A program made the translations under genes and the position numbers. The notes beneath the pieces are model-generated. The model ran no database searches, was not told where the DNA came from, and saw only the letters and a list, made by a program, of their open reading frames with translations. Positions 26,157 to 34,631 of a stretch of DNA of 64,000 bases are shown here, piece by piece. The stretch comes from Aquipluma nitroreducens (GTDB lineage Bacteria > Bacteroidota > Bacteroidia > Bacteroidales > Prolixibacteraceae): positions 5,509,501 to 5,573,500 of the forward strand of contig NZ_AP018694.1 of assembly GCF_009689585.1 (NCBI RefSeq). Reading direction: 5' to 3'. The stretch's first letter is position 1. Every line of letters begins with the position of its first letter.

Positions 26157-26283
26157 CCTTTGCCGTTCACTTCAGTGAACGGGTTAAAAGAAGATAAGAG
26201 ATTGGGGCTTTAGCCCTAAATGCTGTGGCTAAAGCCGTTTCGAATTCTTCAATCAGTCCGTCAGCTAAAGCAGACGGCAAATG
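26157..26283. repeat. MITE-like palindromic element
   Basis: In the 352-bp spacer 26063-26414, imperfect terminal inverted repeats of about 26 bp (beginning CCTTTGCCGT at 26157, ending ACGGCAAATG at 26283) enclose GGGGCTTTAGCCC, and TGGCTAAAGCC, which pairs with its neighbour. It carries no ORF. Such GGCTTTAGCC-type elements recur in Bacteroidota genomes, which is why a short non-autonomous repeat is preferred over a regulatory site. Nothing else is seen in the spacer. Confidence 0.6.
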
Positions 26284-26414
26284 ATAGGCTTCTGAATGTT
26301 CGTTTGTGTGATTCACATTAATGTCTCAATCGAACGATCATATCTTTAAACCGATATTCTTTTAAACTCTTTTTTCTATGTGTCTATGTGGTTCAACTTC
26401 TCACTAATATACTG

Positions 26415-28055
26415 CTACCGGATGCCTGCTGGTTCTGCAACATGCTCGCTTTGTAAATTCATCGCCGTTTTATCCAGTTGCTTCGCGAGTGCTATCGCTT
26501 CTGCAATTATCGATTCCGGATAATCGTTGATCTGTAGAATTCGGATCGCATTCCGGTTTTTCAATTTTCCATCCTTTAACGTATAATCAAAAGCAACCGT
26601 CTTATGGTCTACTTTTTCGCTGAAATGATACAACTCATATTCGTCTTTCAACAAATCAGCCAGCTCAATGTCGTGCGTCGAAACAAAAACTAGGTTATTC
26701 TCTTTTGTCAAGGCTGAAAGTACTGCTTTTCCTGCCGAAATTCGTTCAACTGTATTGGTACCTTTAAATATTTCGTCGAGCAAAAACAGGTTCGAAATCG
26801 AACTGAAACTATTGTCAACCATTTCCTTGATGGTTAAAACTTCTTCGAAATAATAGCTTTTATCATTCATCAAATCGTCGCTGATTCGAATGGCCGAGAA
26901 CACCTTTAATCGAGGTAACGAAAAACGATCGGCAAAACAGGTATTTAGCGTCATGGCAGTGATTGCATTAATCCCGATGGTGCGGATGAACGATGTTTTG
27001 CCCGACATGTTTGAACCGGTCAGCAGGATTGACTTTCCATCAACCGTAATGCTGTTCTTTACGCATTCAGGAATTAAAGGGTGGTAAGCCTCTTCGGCAA
27101 TCAGGTGTTTTTGTTTTTTACTGATTTCAGGAATGCAATATTTCTCAAGTCCATGCCTGAACGATGCAATTGAAATCAAAGTGTCAATATGCCCTACAAA
27201 TTCAAATATGGTCTCAATTTCCTTACGTTTGTTTTCCAAGCGTTTAAGTACTCCGAACAAAAGTAAAGGTTCAATTAGAAATGCTATTTTAAAAATCTCA
27301 AGAACGCCCCAGAAAAATACCTGCATGTCGCTCTGAAGTTTCACTTCGAGGTTGAAAAACGACATCCGGTTCCTTACCTGATCAAGAATGTCGGTCGATT
27401 GCTGAAGATTTGGATTGATTTCTTTGAGCGCGTCATTTTTAAACAGTTCCTTGGCCACTTTACTTAACTTAAGTAATTGAGGCAAAGAGGCTAAATATTC
27501 AAACAGGTTTTTCTTATTCCAATAATGAACGCCCATGTTAATCACAAAAACTCCAAGAAAAATGAAAATCAGACTTGGATTGAAAATCATCATGACCAAC
27601 GACAACAGGCTGGTAAAGGCCAGAAGCCGAACAATAAAAAACCATTTGGGTGGCTTCAAATGCTCTTCCTGAAAAAGAGAGGTAATGTAAAAAGCTTCGC
27701 GGTCGTTCAATCGGGCCAGCTCACTTTGAATATTGACCCGGAAGTCCGGTTCATTCGCGAATTTTTCGATTAATGTTTCAAAACCTGTGATTTCATTCGA
27801 ATGCGAAGGAATGGTTCGCAACCGGTTATATAAAAATTGCTGCCCGATCTTTGAATTGGTGCGATCGACAAATAGGTATAATTCCTGAAAATCCAGATCA
27901 TTACATGTTTTGTCTGACAAAACCTGAAAAGCTCCGGAATGATCCTTCTTTCTGAAATAACTTTCGATCTGCTCCATATCGAACGATTCGCTTTTCAGTT
28001 TACCGAATGAATGGAGTAACTTTTCGCGGGCTTTTTTAGTTCGAAAATTTGTCAT
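26415..28055 (-). CDS. Membrane MutS-like ATPase
   Basis: The 546-aa protein has a C-terminal MutS-type ABC ATPase domain at about 310-510: Walker A LTGSNMSGKTSF, a signature-like TVERISAGKAVLSAL region, Walker B LFLLDEIFKGTN and an STHDIELA switch. The N-terminal half lacks the MutS mismatch-binding domain. It has two hydrophobic helices at about 138-178 (WFFIVRLLAFTSLLSLVMM, then SLIFIFLGVFVINMGV) and a further hydrophobic stretch near 245-270. It is therefore a MutS-like paralogue tied to the membrane, not a mismatch repair protein. Its role is unknown. Confidence 0.85.
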   Translation of the reverse strand: MTNFRTKKAREKLLHSFGKLKSESFDMEQIESYFRKKDHSGAFQVLSDKTCNDLDFQELYLFVDRTNSKIGQQFLYNRLRTIPSHSNEITGFETLIEKFANEPDFRVNIQSELARLNDREAFYITSLFQEEHLKPPKWFFIVRLLAFTSLLSLVMMIFNPSLIFIFLGVFVINMGVHYWNKKNLFEYLASLPQLLKLSKVAKELFKNDALKEINPNLQQSTDILDQVRNRMSFFNLEVKLQSDMQVFFWGVLEIFKIAFLIEPLLLFGVLKRLENKRKEIETIFEFVGHIDTLISIASFRHGLEKYCIPEISKKQKHLIAEEAYHPLIPECVKNSITVDGKSILLTGSNMSGKTSFIRTIGINAITAMTLNTCFADRFSLPRLKVFSAIRISDDLMNDKSYYFEEVLTIKEMVDNSFSSISNLFLLDEIFKGTNTVERISAGKAVLSALTKENNLVFVSTHDIELADLLKDEYELYHFSEKVDHKTVAFDYTLKDGKLKNRNAIRILQINDYPESIIAEAIALAKQLDKTAMNLQSEHVAEPAGIR

Positions 28056-28465
28056 TGTTGTAAGGTATGGTCACTTTACTGTCAAGTCAACCGGACTGTA
28101 TCCGATCAAAAATCGCTTTCCAACAATTGGTCTATATTTTTTGATAAATATAAATAACTTATCAACGATCAGACTTGAATGTGAGTTTTATTTTTGTCAA
28201 CCGTTTGATCGTTAATTTAAACTTCATTTTAAAATGATAAAGACAATAGGAAGTGCAGGTTTACAACTGAAGAAAACAAGTAAATAAGGGATAAATAGCT
28301 TTGATATCTAGCCACAACCCATTACATTTAACACAACATAAAAATCAAACACTTACAGCAAAATATCCCAGATTGATACTTTTTTGAAGCTTTGAAAAAG
28401 GACAATGAACTTGGTGGTGTTTGTTGTTATTTCTCATATTGAACAGCCGACAAAAAACAACTAAA
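28056..28465. other. 410-bp spacer between divergent genes
   Basis: AT-rich divergent spacer between the MutS-like gene (leftward) and the LRR lipoprotein gene (rightward). I see no ORF with coding character, no strong hairpin and no exact TAnnTTTG box close to either start. Promoters for both genes must lie here. Confidence 0.5.
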
Positions 28466-29800
28466 ATGAAAAGAAATATTACAGGAATTTCACTTCTGAT
28501 TATTATTCTCGTTTTTTACCAATGCAGAAAAGAAACTGTGCATGAGAAACTTGTCGATATCACTGACAATCTTTTTTTAAATGCATTAATTGAAAGTGGA
28601 GTAGATACTGACAATGATAAATTGATTAGCCTGGTTGAAGCTGAGGCAGTGACATATTTGGATGTAAGTGCAACCGGAATTTTTGATTTAAAGGGAATTG
28701 AAAACTTTACCAATCTGGAAACATTTTTTTGTTCTAAAAACAACCTGAAAGAGATTGATCTTTCAAAAAATAGTGCATTAAAGGAACTTGCAGTTAATGA
28801 AAATCAATTGGCAGATTTAAATCTGGAATACAATCAGAACCTGACAGGATTTTACTGTTCAGGTAACAAATTAATTAATCTCGATATATCGGATAAGAAA
28901 TTCTTGACAAAGTTAAACTGTGAAAACAACAAATTAAAGACCCTTAATGTATCAGGAAATTCTGCGCTGAAAGAATTTAATTGTGATGAAAATAACCTTG
29001 AAGAATTGGACCTTTCTACCTGCATTGCACTTGAAACATTACATTGCTATCACAATCAGCTCAACTCACTTGATTTAACAGGAAATATAGAATTAAGGTA
29101 CCTGGATTGCAGAGTAAATAAAATCAGTAATGTAAATCTCAGTAAAAGTACAAATCTCGAATTTCTGAATTGTAGTAACAACATTCAATTGAGTTCGCTT
29201 GACATTTCCAATGTTTCAGCATTAAAAGATCTGTGGTGCAGCTATGCTGATTTACGAATGCTTGATGTTTCGAAAAATTTAATGCTTAGAACTATAGTTT
29301 GCGCCACAAATAAAATTGCCGATCTTAATGTTTCGGGGAATCATAATTTAGGTGTTTTAAGGTGTGACGAAAACCTAATTTCAAAGCTTGATATTTCTAA
29401 AAACGAAGAATTAAGTATTCTTTTTTGCGGACAAAATTTACTGGACAGCATCGATCTCTCGAATAATTCAGCGCTGACATTTTTAGATTGCGGGAACAAT
29501 ACAATCCAAAAGCTGGATGTCGCAAAAAACTTAAAACTTGAATCATTGAGTTGCTATCAAACTGAAATAAAAATCCTGGATGTAACTCAAAATGAATCAT
29601 TAGTACAACTGTGTTGTTCGCATACAAATCTGGAGCAGCTTAATATTTCATCAAATAAAAAACTCAGATCATTATGGCTCGAAAATATGCCTAAACTAAA
29701 TAAAGTATGTGTTTGGAATTTGCCTTTCCCACCTAACGGAAATTTTGATTTAAGAGCAGATAATTCACCAAATGTTTACTTTACCGCCAACTGCAACTAA
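28466..29800 (+). CDS. Leucine-rich-repeat lipoprotein
   Basis: The 444-aa protein starts at ATG 28466 with a lipoprotein signal (ISLLIIILVFYQC, lipidated Cys). An early acidic calcium-loop-like motif (DTDNDKLISLVEAEA) leads into about 16 tandem LRRs of 20-22 residues with the consensus L--L-C--N-L--LDVS-N. A Cys stands at the same place in nearly every repeat, forming a ladder. Such lipoproteins are common at the Bacteroidota surface and bind unknown partners. No T9SS sorting domain follows. Base composition is more AT-rich than in the fumarase or SecA genes. Confidence 0.88.
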   Translation: MKRNITGISLLIIILVFYQCRKETVHEKLVDITDNLFLNALIESGVDTDNDKLISLVEAEAVTYLDVSATGIFDLKGIENFTNLETFFCSKNNLKEIDLSKNSALKELAVNENQLADLNLEYNQNLTGFYCSGNKLINLDISDKKFLTKLNCENNKLKTLNVSGNSALKEFNCDENNLEELDLSTCIALETLHCYHNQLNSLDLTGNIELRYLDCRVNKISNVNLSKSTNLEFLNCSNNIQLSSLDISNVSALKDLWCSYADLRMLDVSKNLMLRTIVCATNKIADLNVSGNHNLGVLRCDENLISKLDISKNEELSILFCGQNLLDSIDLSNNSALTFLDCGNNTIQKLDVAKNLKLESLSCYQTEIKILDVTQNESLVQLCCSHTNLEQLNISSNKKLRSLWLENMPKLNKVCVWNLPFPPNGNFDLRADNSPNVYFTANCN

Positions 29801-29927
29801 TATTAGATTTCCTTTTTGTCGCAGAACCAAGCTTTGCATAAGTCGTAGGTTTTTGCACTACCTGGAATACGGACAAATGATTTAGAATTAGTGAGTGATT
29901 AGAAACTTAAAAACATAAATACAAGCG

Positions 29928-30443
29928 TTGAAAGCAAAAAGAGCATTAAGGAATTTTCTTGTTATAGTTATATTGATTTCAAATATTAGTTGTGACCAGA
30001 TTTCAAAGGATATTGTCAGACAAAACATTGAATATAACACTCATATAAATGTAATAAGTAAGTATTTAATTCTTACCAAGGTTGAGAATACAGGGGCATT
30101 TTTAGGACTCGGAAATTCAATTCCAAGATCGATCTATAAATTAGTAATGATTGTATTACCATTAATTGTAATTGGATATGCTTTTTATTATTTGATGAAA
30201 AGGAATAATTTATCTAAACTTCTAATTATTGGGATAAGTTTTGCTATTGGCGGTGGATTTGGAAATATCTATGATAGAATATTATATGGTTCTGTGACAG
30301 ACTTTTTGTACTTTGATTTTGTTTTGTTCCATACTGGTATTGTAAATATGGCTGATATTTCTGTAACAATAGGATTTTTTATGATAATATACGGGTTGTC
30401 TATCAATCAAAAAGAATTTAAAACTGTTACAATTGAGAAATAA
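29928..30443 (+). CDS. lspA: Signal peptidase II (lipoprotein signal peptidase)
   Basis: The 171-aa protein has four hydrophobic helices and the two LspA aspartate motifs: GNIYDRILYGSVTDF (about 113-127) and NMADISVTIG (about 141-150), plus CDQISK after the first helix and an NTGAFLGLGN motif. It removes signal peptides from diacylated prolipoproteins. The start is TTG at 29928: an in-frame stop lies 12 bp upstream and no ATG would retain the first helix. It stands apart from lgt at 56196 and may be a second, acquired copy; the rest of the genome would be needed to tell. Confidence 0.87.
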   Translation: MKAKRALRNFLVIVILISNISCDQISKDIVRQNIEYNTHINVISKYLILTKVENTGAFLGLGNSIPRSIYKLVMIVLPLIVIGYAFYYLMKRNNLSKLLIIGISFAIGGGFGNIYDRILYGSVTDFLYFDFVLFHTGIVNMADISVTIGFFMIIYGLSINQKEFKTVTIEK

Positions 30444-30581
30444 AAAGCCCAGCCGGATTTCGGTGCTTCGACAGGAAAGTAATAAATTGGAGAAGCCATA
30501 CTTCCGGGAGGTTCTACATTGCATACCGTTTCGAAACGTAGGCGGCATTTACAATAAACATAAAACCAGGAGATACATAGG
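30444..30581. other. GC-richer spacer with a 12-bp palindrome
   Basis: The spacer between lspA and nhaA is richer in GC than its flanks and contains the perfect palindrome CGTTTCGAAACG at 30527-30538. It ends in an AGGAG-like site (CCAGGAGATACATAGG) just before the nhaA ATG, one of the few Shine-Dalgarno-like sites in the window. It may be a remnant of recombination joining two cassettes. No ORF is seen. Confidence 0.4.
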
Positions 30582-31748
30582 ATGAAATTAACAAAGCTAT
30601 ACAAAGAATTTTTTGAAAGCGAGAAAGCGGGTGGACTAATTTTAGTTTTTGTGACCGCTCTTTCTCTTGTTCTTGCAAACTCTGCCTGGCAAACAAACTA
30701 TATCAATTTTTGGCATTTTAATTTGGGCGGCCATAGTATTGTTCATTGGATTAATGATGGATTGATGACTATCTTTTTTTTGCTCATTGGGTTGGAATTA
30801 GAACGAGAAATATACAAAGGAGAGCTTTCCGACATAAAAAATGCTTCATTGCCAATTGTTGGGGCATTGGGCGGTATGCTTATTCCTGCAGGGATATTTT
30901 TAGTACTCAACTTCGGAACAGCTACTCAAGCAGGTGCAGGTATTCCAATGGCAACAGATATTGCTTTTGCAATTGGAATTTTATCACTTCTGGGTAATCG
31001 TGTTCCTGCTTCACTAAAAATATTCTTGCTGGCCGTTGCAATAGTCGACGATCTGGGAGCAATTCTGATCATTGCAATTTTCTACACAACCACAATCGTT
31101 TTTACAAATTTGTTTATTGCATTGGGCATCTGGGGTTTGCTTATTATTCTCAACCGACTTAAAGTTTACAATTTAATTCCTTATTTAATTGGGGGTATCG
31201 TCATGTGGTATTTTATGCTGCATTCGGGCGTTCACGCAACGATAACAGGAGTTTTATTGGCTTTAGCTGTTCCATTTGGGAACGGTGGAGAGAAATCTCC
31301 GTCATATATTCTTCAACATTTACTGCATAAACCAGTTGCATTTCTAATTCTCCCCTTATTTGCGATTGCCAACACTTGCATTTCAATTGGCGACAGTTGG
31401 CAAAGTGGTTTAGGTCAAGTCAATAGTTTAGGGATTATTGCAGGGCTATTAATCGGAAAACCTTTAGGCATTTTTCTCTTTTCATTTATTGGTGTTAGCT
31501 TCGGAATTTGTGCATTGCCGAGCGACTTGAAATGGAAAAACATTATTGGCGCAGGATTTTTAGCTGGTATTGGTTTTACAATGTCAATCTTCATTACACT
31601 TCTTGCTTTTGACGATACTGAAATCGTAAACAATTCAAAAATTGCAATTCTTATCGCTTCATTTATTGCAGGAACAATTGGATTCATCTTTCTTAAACTG
31701 ACACTTAAAACACAAGTAAAAAAAGGACGGCAATTAGTCACTACGTGA
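30582..31748 (+). CDS. nhaA: Na+/H+ antiporter NhaA
   Basis: A 388-aa, about 12-helix antiporter that exchanges internal Na+ for external H+. The essential tandem Asp pair is present in LLAVAIVDDLGAILIIAIFY, and the family motifs MTIFFLLIGLELERE, PMATDIAFAIGIL and HSGVHATITGVLLAL are clear. Length matches E. coli NhaA. It lies between an extra lspA and a GNAT gene in the AT-rich accessory stretch, and so may be cargo for salt or pH tolerance. Confidence 0.96.
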   Translation: MKLTKLYKEFFESEKAGGLILVFVTALSLVLANSAWQTNYINFWHFNLGGHSIVHWINDGLMTIFFLLIGLELEREIYKGELSDIKNASLPIVGALGGMLIPAGIFLVLNFGTATQAGAGIPMATDIAFAIGILSLLGNRVPASLKIFLLAVAIVDDLGAILIIAIFYTTTIVFTNLFIALGIWGLLIILNRLKVYNLIPYLIGGIVMWYFMLHSGVHATITGVLLALAVPFGNGGEKSPSYILQHLLHKPVAFLILPLFAIANTCISIGDSWQSGLGQVNSLGIIAGLLIGKPLGIFLFSFIGVSFGICALPSDLKWKNIIGAGFLAGIGFTMSIFITLLAFDDTEIVNNSKIAILIASFIAGTIGFIFLKLTLKTQVKKGRQLVTT

Positions 31749-31830
31749 AACTATCTACACTAATTCCATAAAAAAGGAGATTCTGACAAATTTTCTGGCT
31801 TTATTTAGATAATTATAAAAACTTGCACCG

Positions 31831-32253
31831 ATGAACTTACGACTACAAATTGATACGGCAAATATTAACTGGGATTTAATTGTTGAAATACTTCAAAAAG
31901 CTGGCATGGCTTATTATACAGCCGAAATTCACAAGCGAGCATTTAGTAATAGCCAAGTTGTTGTATTTGTATTCGATGAAGAAAATCTGGTAGGTTTTGG
32001 TAGAGCTATATCCGATGGAGAATATCAAGCTGCTATTTATGATGTTGCCGTAATTCCTGACTTTCAGGGAAAGGGAATAGGTAAAATGATCATTCAAACC
32101 ATTGTTGAAAAAATTCCGAATTGCAATTTCATTTTATATGCTTCACCCGGAAAGGAAACGTTTTATGAAAAAGAAAATTTCAAACGAATGAAGACAGGAA
32201 TGGCTTTGTTTATTAATAGTGAACGAATGCAACGAAATGGGTTTACAGAGTAA
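31831..32253 (+). CDS. GNAT-family N-acetyltransferase
   Basis: A 140-aa single-domain GNAT. The acetyl-CoA binding motif A is IYDVAVIPDFQGKGIGKMII (Q/RxxGxG/A as QGKGIG), followed by the usual motif B (FILYASPGKETFYEKENF). The acceptor substrate cannot be told from sequence. It is 82 bp after nhaA on the same strand. Confidence 0.9.
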   Translation: MNLRLQIDTANINWDLIVEILQKAGMAYYTAEIHKRAFSNSQVVVFVFDEENLVGFGRAISDGEYQAAIYDVAVIPDFQGKGIGKMIIQTIVEKIPNCNFILYASPGKETFYEKENFKRMKTGMALFINSERMQRNGFTE

Positions 32254-32322
32254 AACAAATAACGATCCGCTTGACAAAAATTCATATGTCAATTGCCGTT
32301 TATAAAAAGAAAATAGAACCGG

Positions 32323-32838
32323 ATGAATAGATTATTGACAATAATTTCACTTGTTGCACTTTTTGCAAGCTGTGCTTCAACAACAAAAACAAAAAATATG
32401 AAAGACAACGAAAATCAAACAGACCACTCAACTTCACCTGTTGATACAACACCAAAGGTGACAGGAATTGGAGGTATTTTCTTTTATTCAGAAAATCCGC
32501 AGGTAGCAAAAGAATGGTATACCAAAAATTTAGGGATTGAAATCAACGAATGGGGTTCGTCGAGTTTTGAATCCAGAGACATTAACAATCCTGACGAGAT
32601 AAACTCTCTTCAATGGAGTCCTTTCAAAAAAGGAGATGAATATTTTTCCCCATCTAAAAAGGAATTCATGATTAATTACCGGGTTCAGAATATTGAGGGA
32701 CTTCTAACCAAACTCAAAGGAAACGGAGTAACCATACTTGACAGCATTGCAACTTACGATTATGGGAAATTTGTACATATCATGGACACCGAAGGAAACA
32801 AGATAGAACTATGGGAACCTGTTGACAGCAAAGAGTAA
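32323..32838 (+). CDS. VOC/glyoxalase-domain lipoprotein
   Basis: The 171-aa protein joins a lipoprotein signal (LLTIISLVALFASC, Cys17) and a polar linker (residues 20-45) to one vicinal-oxygen-chelate module: GGIFFYSENPQVAKEWYTKNLG then INYRVQNIEGLLTKLKGNG and FVHIMDTEGNKIELWEP. VOC proteins are normally cytoplasmic, so the exported form is unusual. An internal ATG at 32398 would give a cytoplasmic version of about 146 residues, and either start could be used. The metal-site residue at the end of the module (E of IELWEP) is present. Confidence 0.82.
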   Translation: MNRLLTIISLVALFASCASTTKTKNMKDNENQTDHSTSPVDTTPKVTGIGGIFFYSENPQVAKEWYTKNLGIEINEWGSSSFESRDINNPDEINSLQWSPFKKGDEYFSPSKKEFMINYRVQNIEGLLTKLKGNGVTILDSIATYDYGKFVHIMDTEGNKIELWEPVDSKE

Positions 32839-32889
32839 ATCCCGCATCGCTGGACGAGTTTTCTTAAATTTGTCCTCGTGCCTTTATGG

Positions 32890-34533
32890 CTAATTGTATA
32901 AAAAACGTTTAATCTTTTGCGTGGCAGTCTTTTCAAAAGGTTCGGGCTGAATGGTTACCAACTGTACCTGCGAAAACTTGTTTACGTTTTCGTTAATGTA
33001 GTTTTGTAATTCTTTCAAGACCTCATTCATCTTTTGTTCGGCCTGTTGAGAACCCTTTTCAATCAGTTCCGAATATTTGGCCTGCAGCTCTTCCATGTTC
33101 AAATGTACGAGAGCCACCAATCTTCCTTTCTGATGAACAACCAGCGATTCAAGCACATCAGGGAATTCATTGATGACTGACTCAATTTCTTCAGGATATA
33201 TATTTTCGCCACTCGCCCCAATGATAATGTTTTTTAACCGACCTCTGATGTGCAAATACCCATCCTGGTCGAACGCGCCCAAATCTCCGGTTTTAAACCA
33301 TCCATCGGGAGTTATAACCTCGGCTGTCAATAAAGGTTCTTTGTAATAACCCTTCATCACATTGGCTCCTCTGGCCCCTATTTCTCCTTCGCCGGTTTTC
33401 CGATCCGGATGATTAATTTTCATTTCAACTCCGGCTATTGCCGGACCGGTGGATTGCAGACGGAAGGCATATGTTTTCATCCCGGCCAAAAGCGGTGCAG
33501 TTTCGGTCAGTCCATAACCAATGCTGTACGGGAAATTAGCTTCTATCAGGAATTGTTCTACTTTACGGTCGAGCTTGGCACCGCCAATACCGAAGAATTC
33601 AAGTTTACCGCCAAAGGTTTCCATTAATTTTTTGCCCGCAATACGATTTAAAATTTTCCGGATAAACGATACTTTGTACAACTGGCGAACCGTCCATTTT
33701 TTTGTAAAAGCCGGAAGAATCCGATTCCGGTAAATCTTTTCGATGATCAGCGGAACAGCAAATATCATAGTGGGCTTTACTTCAAGTAATGCTGGAAGTA
33801 GAACAGATGGAGTTGGTTGTTTGCCAAGATAATAAACAGATGACCCACAAAGCATCGGCATCACAAAACCCAACGAATTTTCGTAGGTGTGCGATAATGG
33901 GAGAATCGAAAGATAGCGATCATTTTCATTTACTGGTCTGACACTTAACGCCTGCTCTGCTGTAATTGAAATATTTTTATGGCTCAGCATTACACCTTTC
34001 GGATTGCCTGTTGTACCTGAAGTATAAATGATCGCAGCTAAGTCATCTTCCTGAATATCATACAAATTTGAAGGCTTCAGATTCAACTGATAAACTGGCA
34101 ATTCATTATCCGTTTTGGCCACCGTAAAATCCTCTATCCGAATCTGGCGAATCGTTGTATTCGCTTTCAACTGATCTAGTTTTGTCGCCAGCTTTTCTGA
34201 AACAAAGATGGCTTTCGTTTCAGAATGGTTGATAATATTTTCAATTTCAGAAACAGTAAAATCGGGTAGAAGCGGTACAGCAACGGCTCCCATGAAAGTT
34301 ATAGCAAAATAAGCAATTCCCCAATTGGGCATATTTGTACTTAAAATCGCAACTTTATCACCGGATTGCAAACCCAGATCTTCAAGCAGCCTGATCAGTG
34401 CTTCGATTCTCTGATTTAATTCGGTATAGGTATATGGCTTTTCATCCACCAGAGAAAGAGAAGGTCTGGCTCCGAATTTTGCAACAATTTGCTTAAACCG
34501 CGCCGGAAGCGTATAACTGATCGTATTGTTCAT
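32890..34533 (-). CDS. Long-chain acyl-CoA synthetase (AMP-binding)
   Basis: A 547-aa adenylate-forming ligase that activates a fatty acid with ATP and CoA. Motifs are the P-loop-like YTSGTTGNPKGVMLSH, GYGLTETAP, the YxKTGD-like GWFKTGDLG, and the A8 hinge GRLKNIIIGASGENIYPEEIE, with the catalytic Lys in TATQKIKRF at the C-terminus. The ATG at 34533 is preferred; an earlier in-frame start adds 19 residues across the promoter. It is divergent from a TonB receptor gene with about 98 bp between, where a palindrome may act as operator. Confidence 0.92.
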   Translation of the reverse strand: MNNTISYTLPARFKQIVAKFGARPSLSLVDEKPYTYTELNQRIEALIRLLEDLGLQSGDKVAILSTNMPNWGIAYFAITFMGAVAVPLLPDFTVSEIENIINHSETKAIFVSEKLATKLDQLKANTTIRQIRIEDFTVAKTDNELPVYQLNLKPSNLYDIQEDDLAAIIYTSGTTGNPKGVMLSHKNISITAEQALSVRPVNENDRYLSILPLSHTYENSLGFVMPMLCGSSVYYLGKQPTPSVLLPALLEVKPTMIFAVPLIIEKIYRNRILPAFTKKWTVRQLYKVSFIRKILNRIAGKKLMETFGGKLEFFGIGGAKLDRKVEQFLIEANFPYSIGYGLTETAPLLAGMKTYAFRLQSTGPAIAGVEMKINHPDRKTGEGEIGARGANVMKGYYKEPLLTAEVITPDGWFKTGDLGAFDQDGYLHIRGRLKNIIIGASGENIYPEEIESVINEFPDVLESLVVHQKGRLVALVHLNMEELQAKYSELIEKGSQQAEQKMNEVLKELQNYINENVNKFSQVQLVTIQPEPFEKTATQKIKRFLYN

Positions 34534-34559
34534 TACTGATTGTTTAAGAGTGTTAAAAA

Positions 34560-34575
34560 TACAATATTTATTGTA
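34560..34575. promoter_or_regulatory. Palindromic operator candidate TACAATA-tt-TATTGTA
   Basis: A perfect 7+7 bp inverted repeat with a 2-bp centre lies in the short divergent spacer between the acyl-CoA synthetase (start 34533) and the TonB receptor (start 34632). It would be well placed for one dimeric regulator to act on both genes. It is AT-rich, so chance is a real alternative. Confidence 0.3.
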
Positions 34576-34631
34576 GGGTAAAACAGACATACAACGGAAT
34601 AACCCTATATTTAAAACCTATTTCTAAATCT

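Noticed and set aside
28700-29700. Regularly spaced repeats resembling a CRISPR array
   Set aside because: The periodicity of about 63 bp comes from codons of 20-22 residue LRR units in one open frame. The units vary in sequence and have no spacer character.
32300-32509. 69-aa minus-strand frame over the VOC lipoprotein gene
   Set aside because: It is antisense to a well-supported gene and has no independent support.
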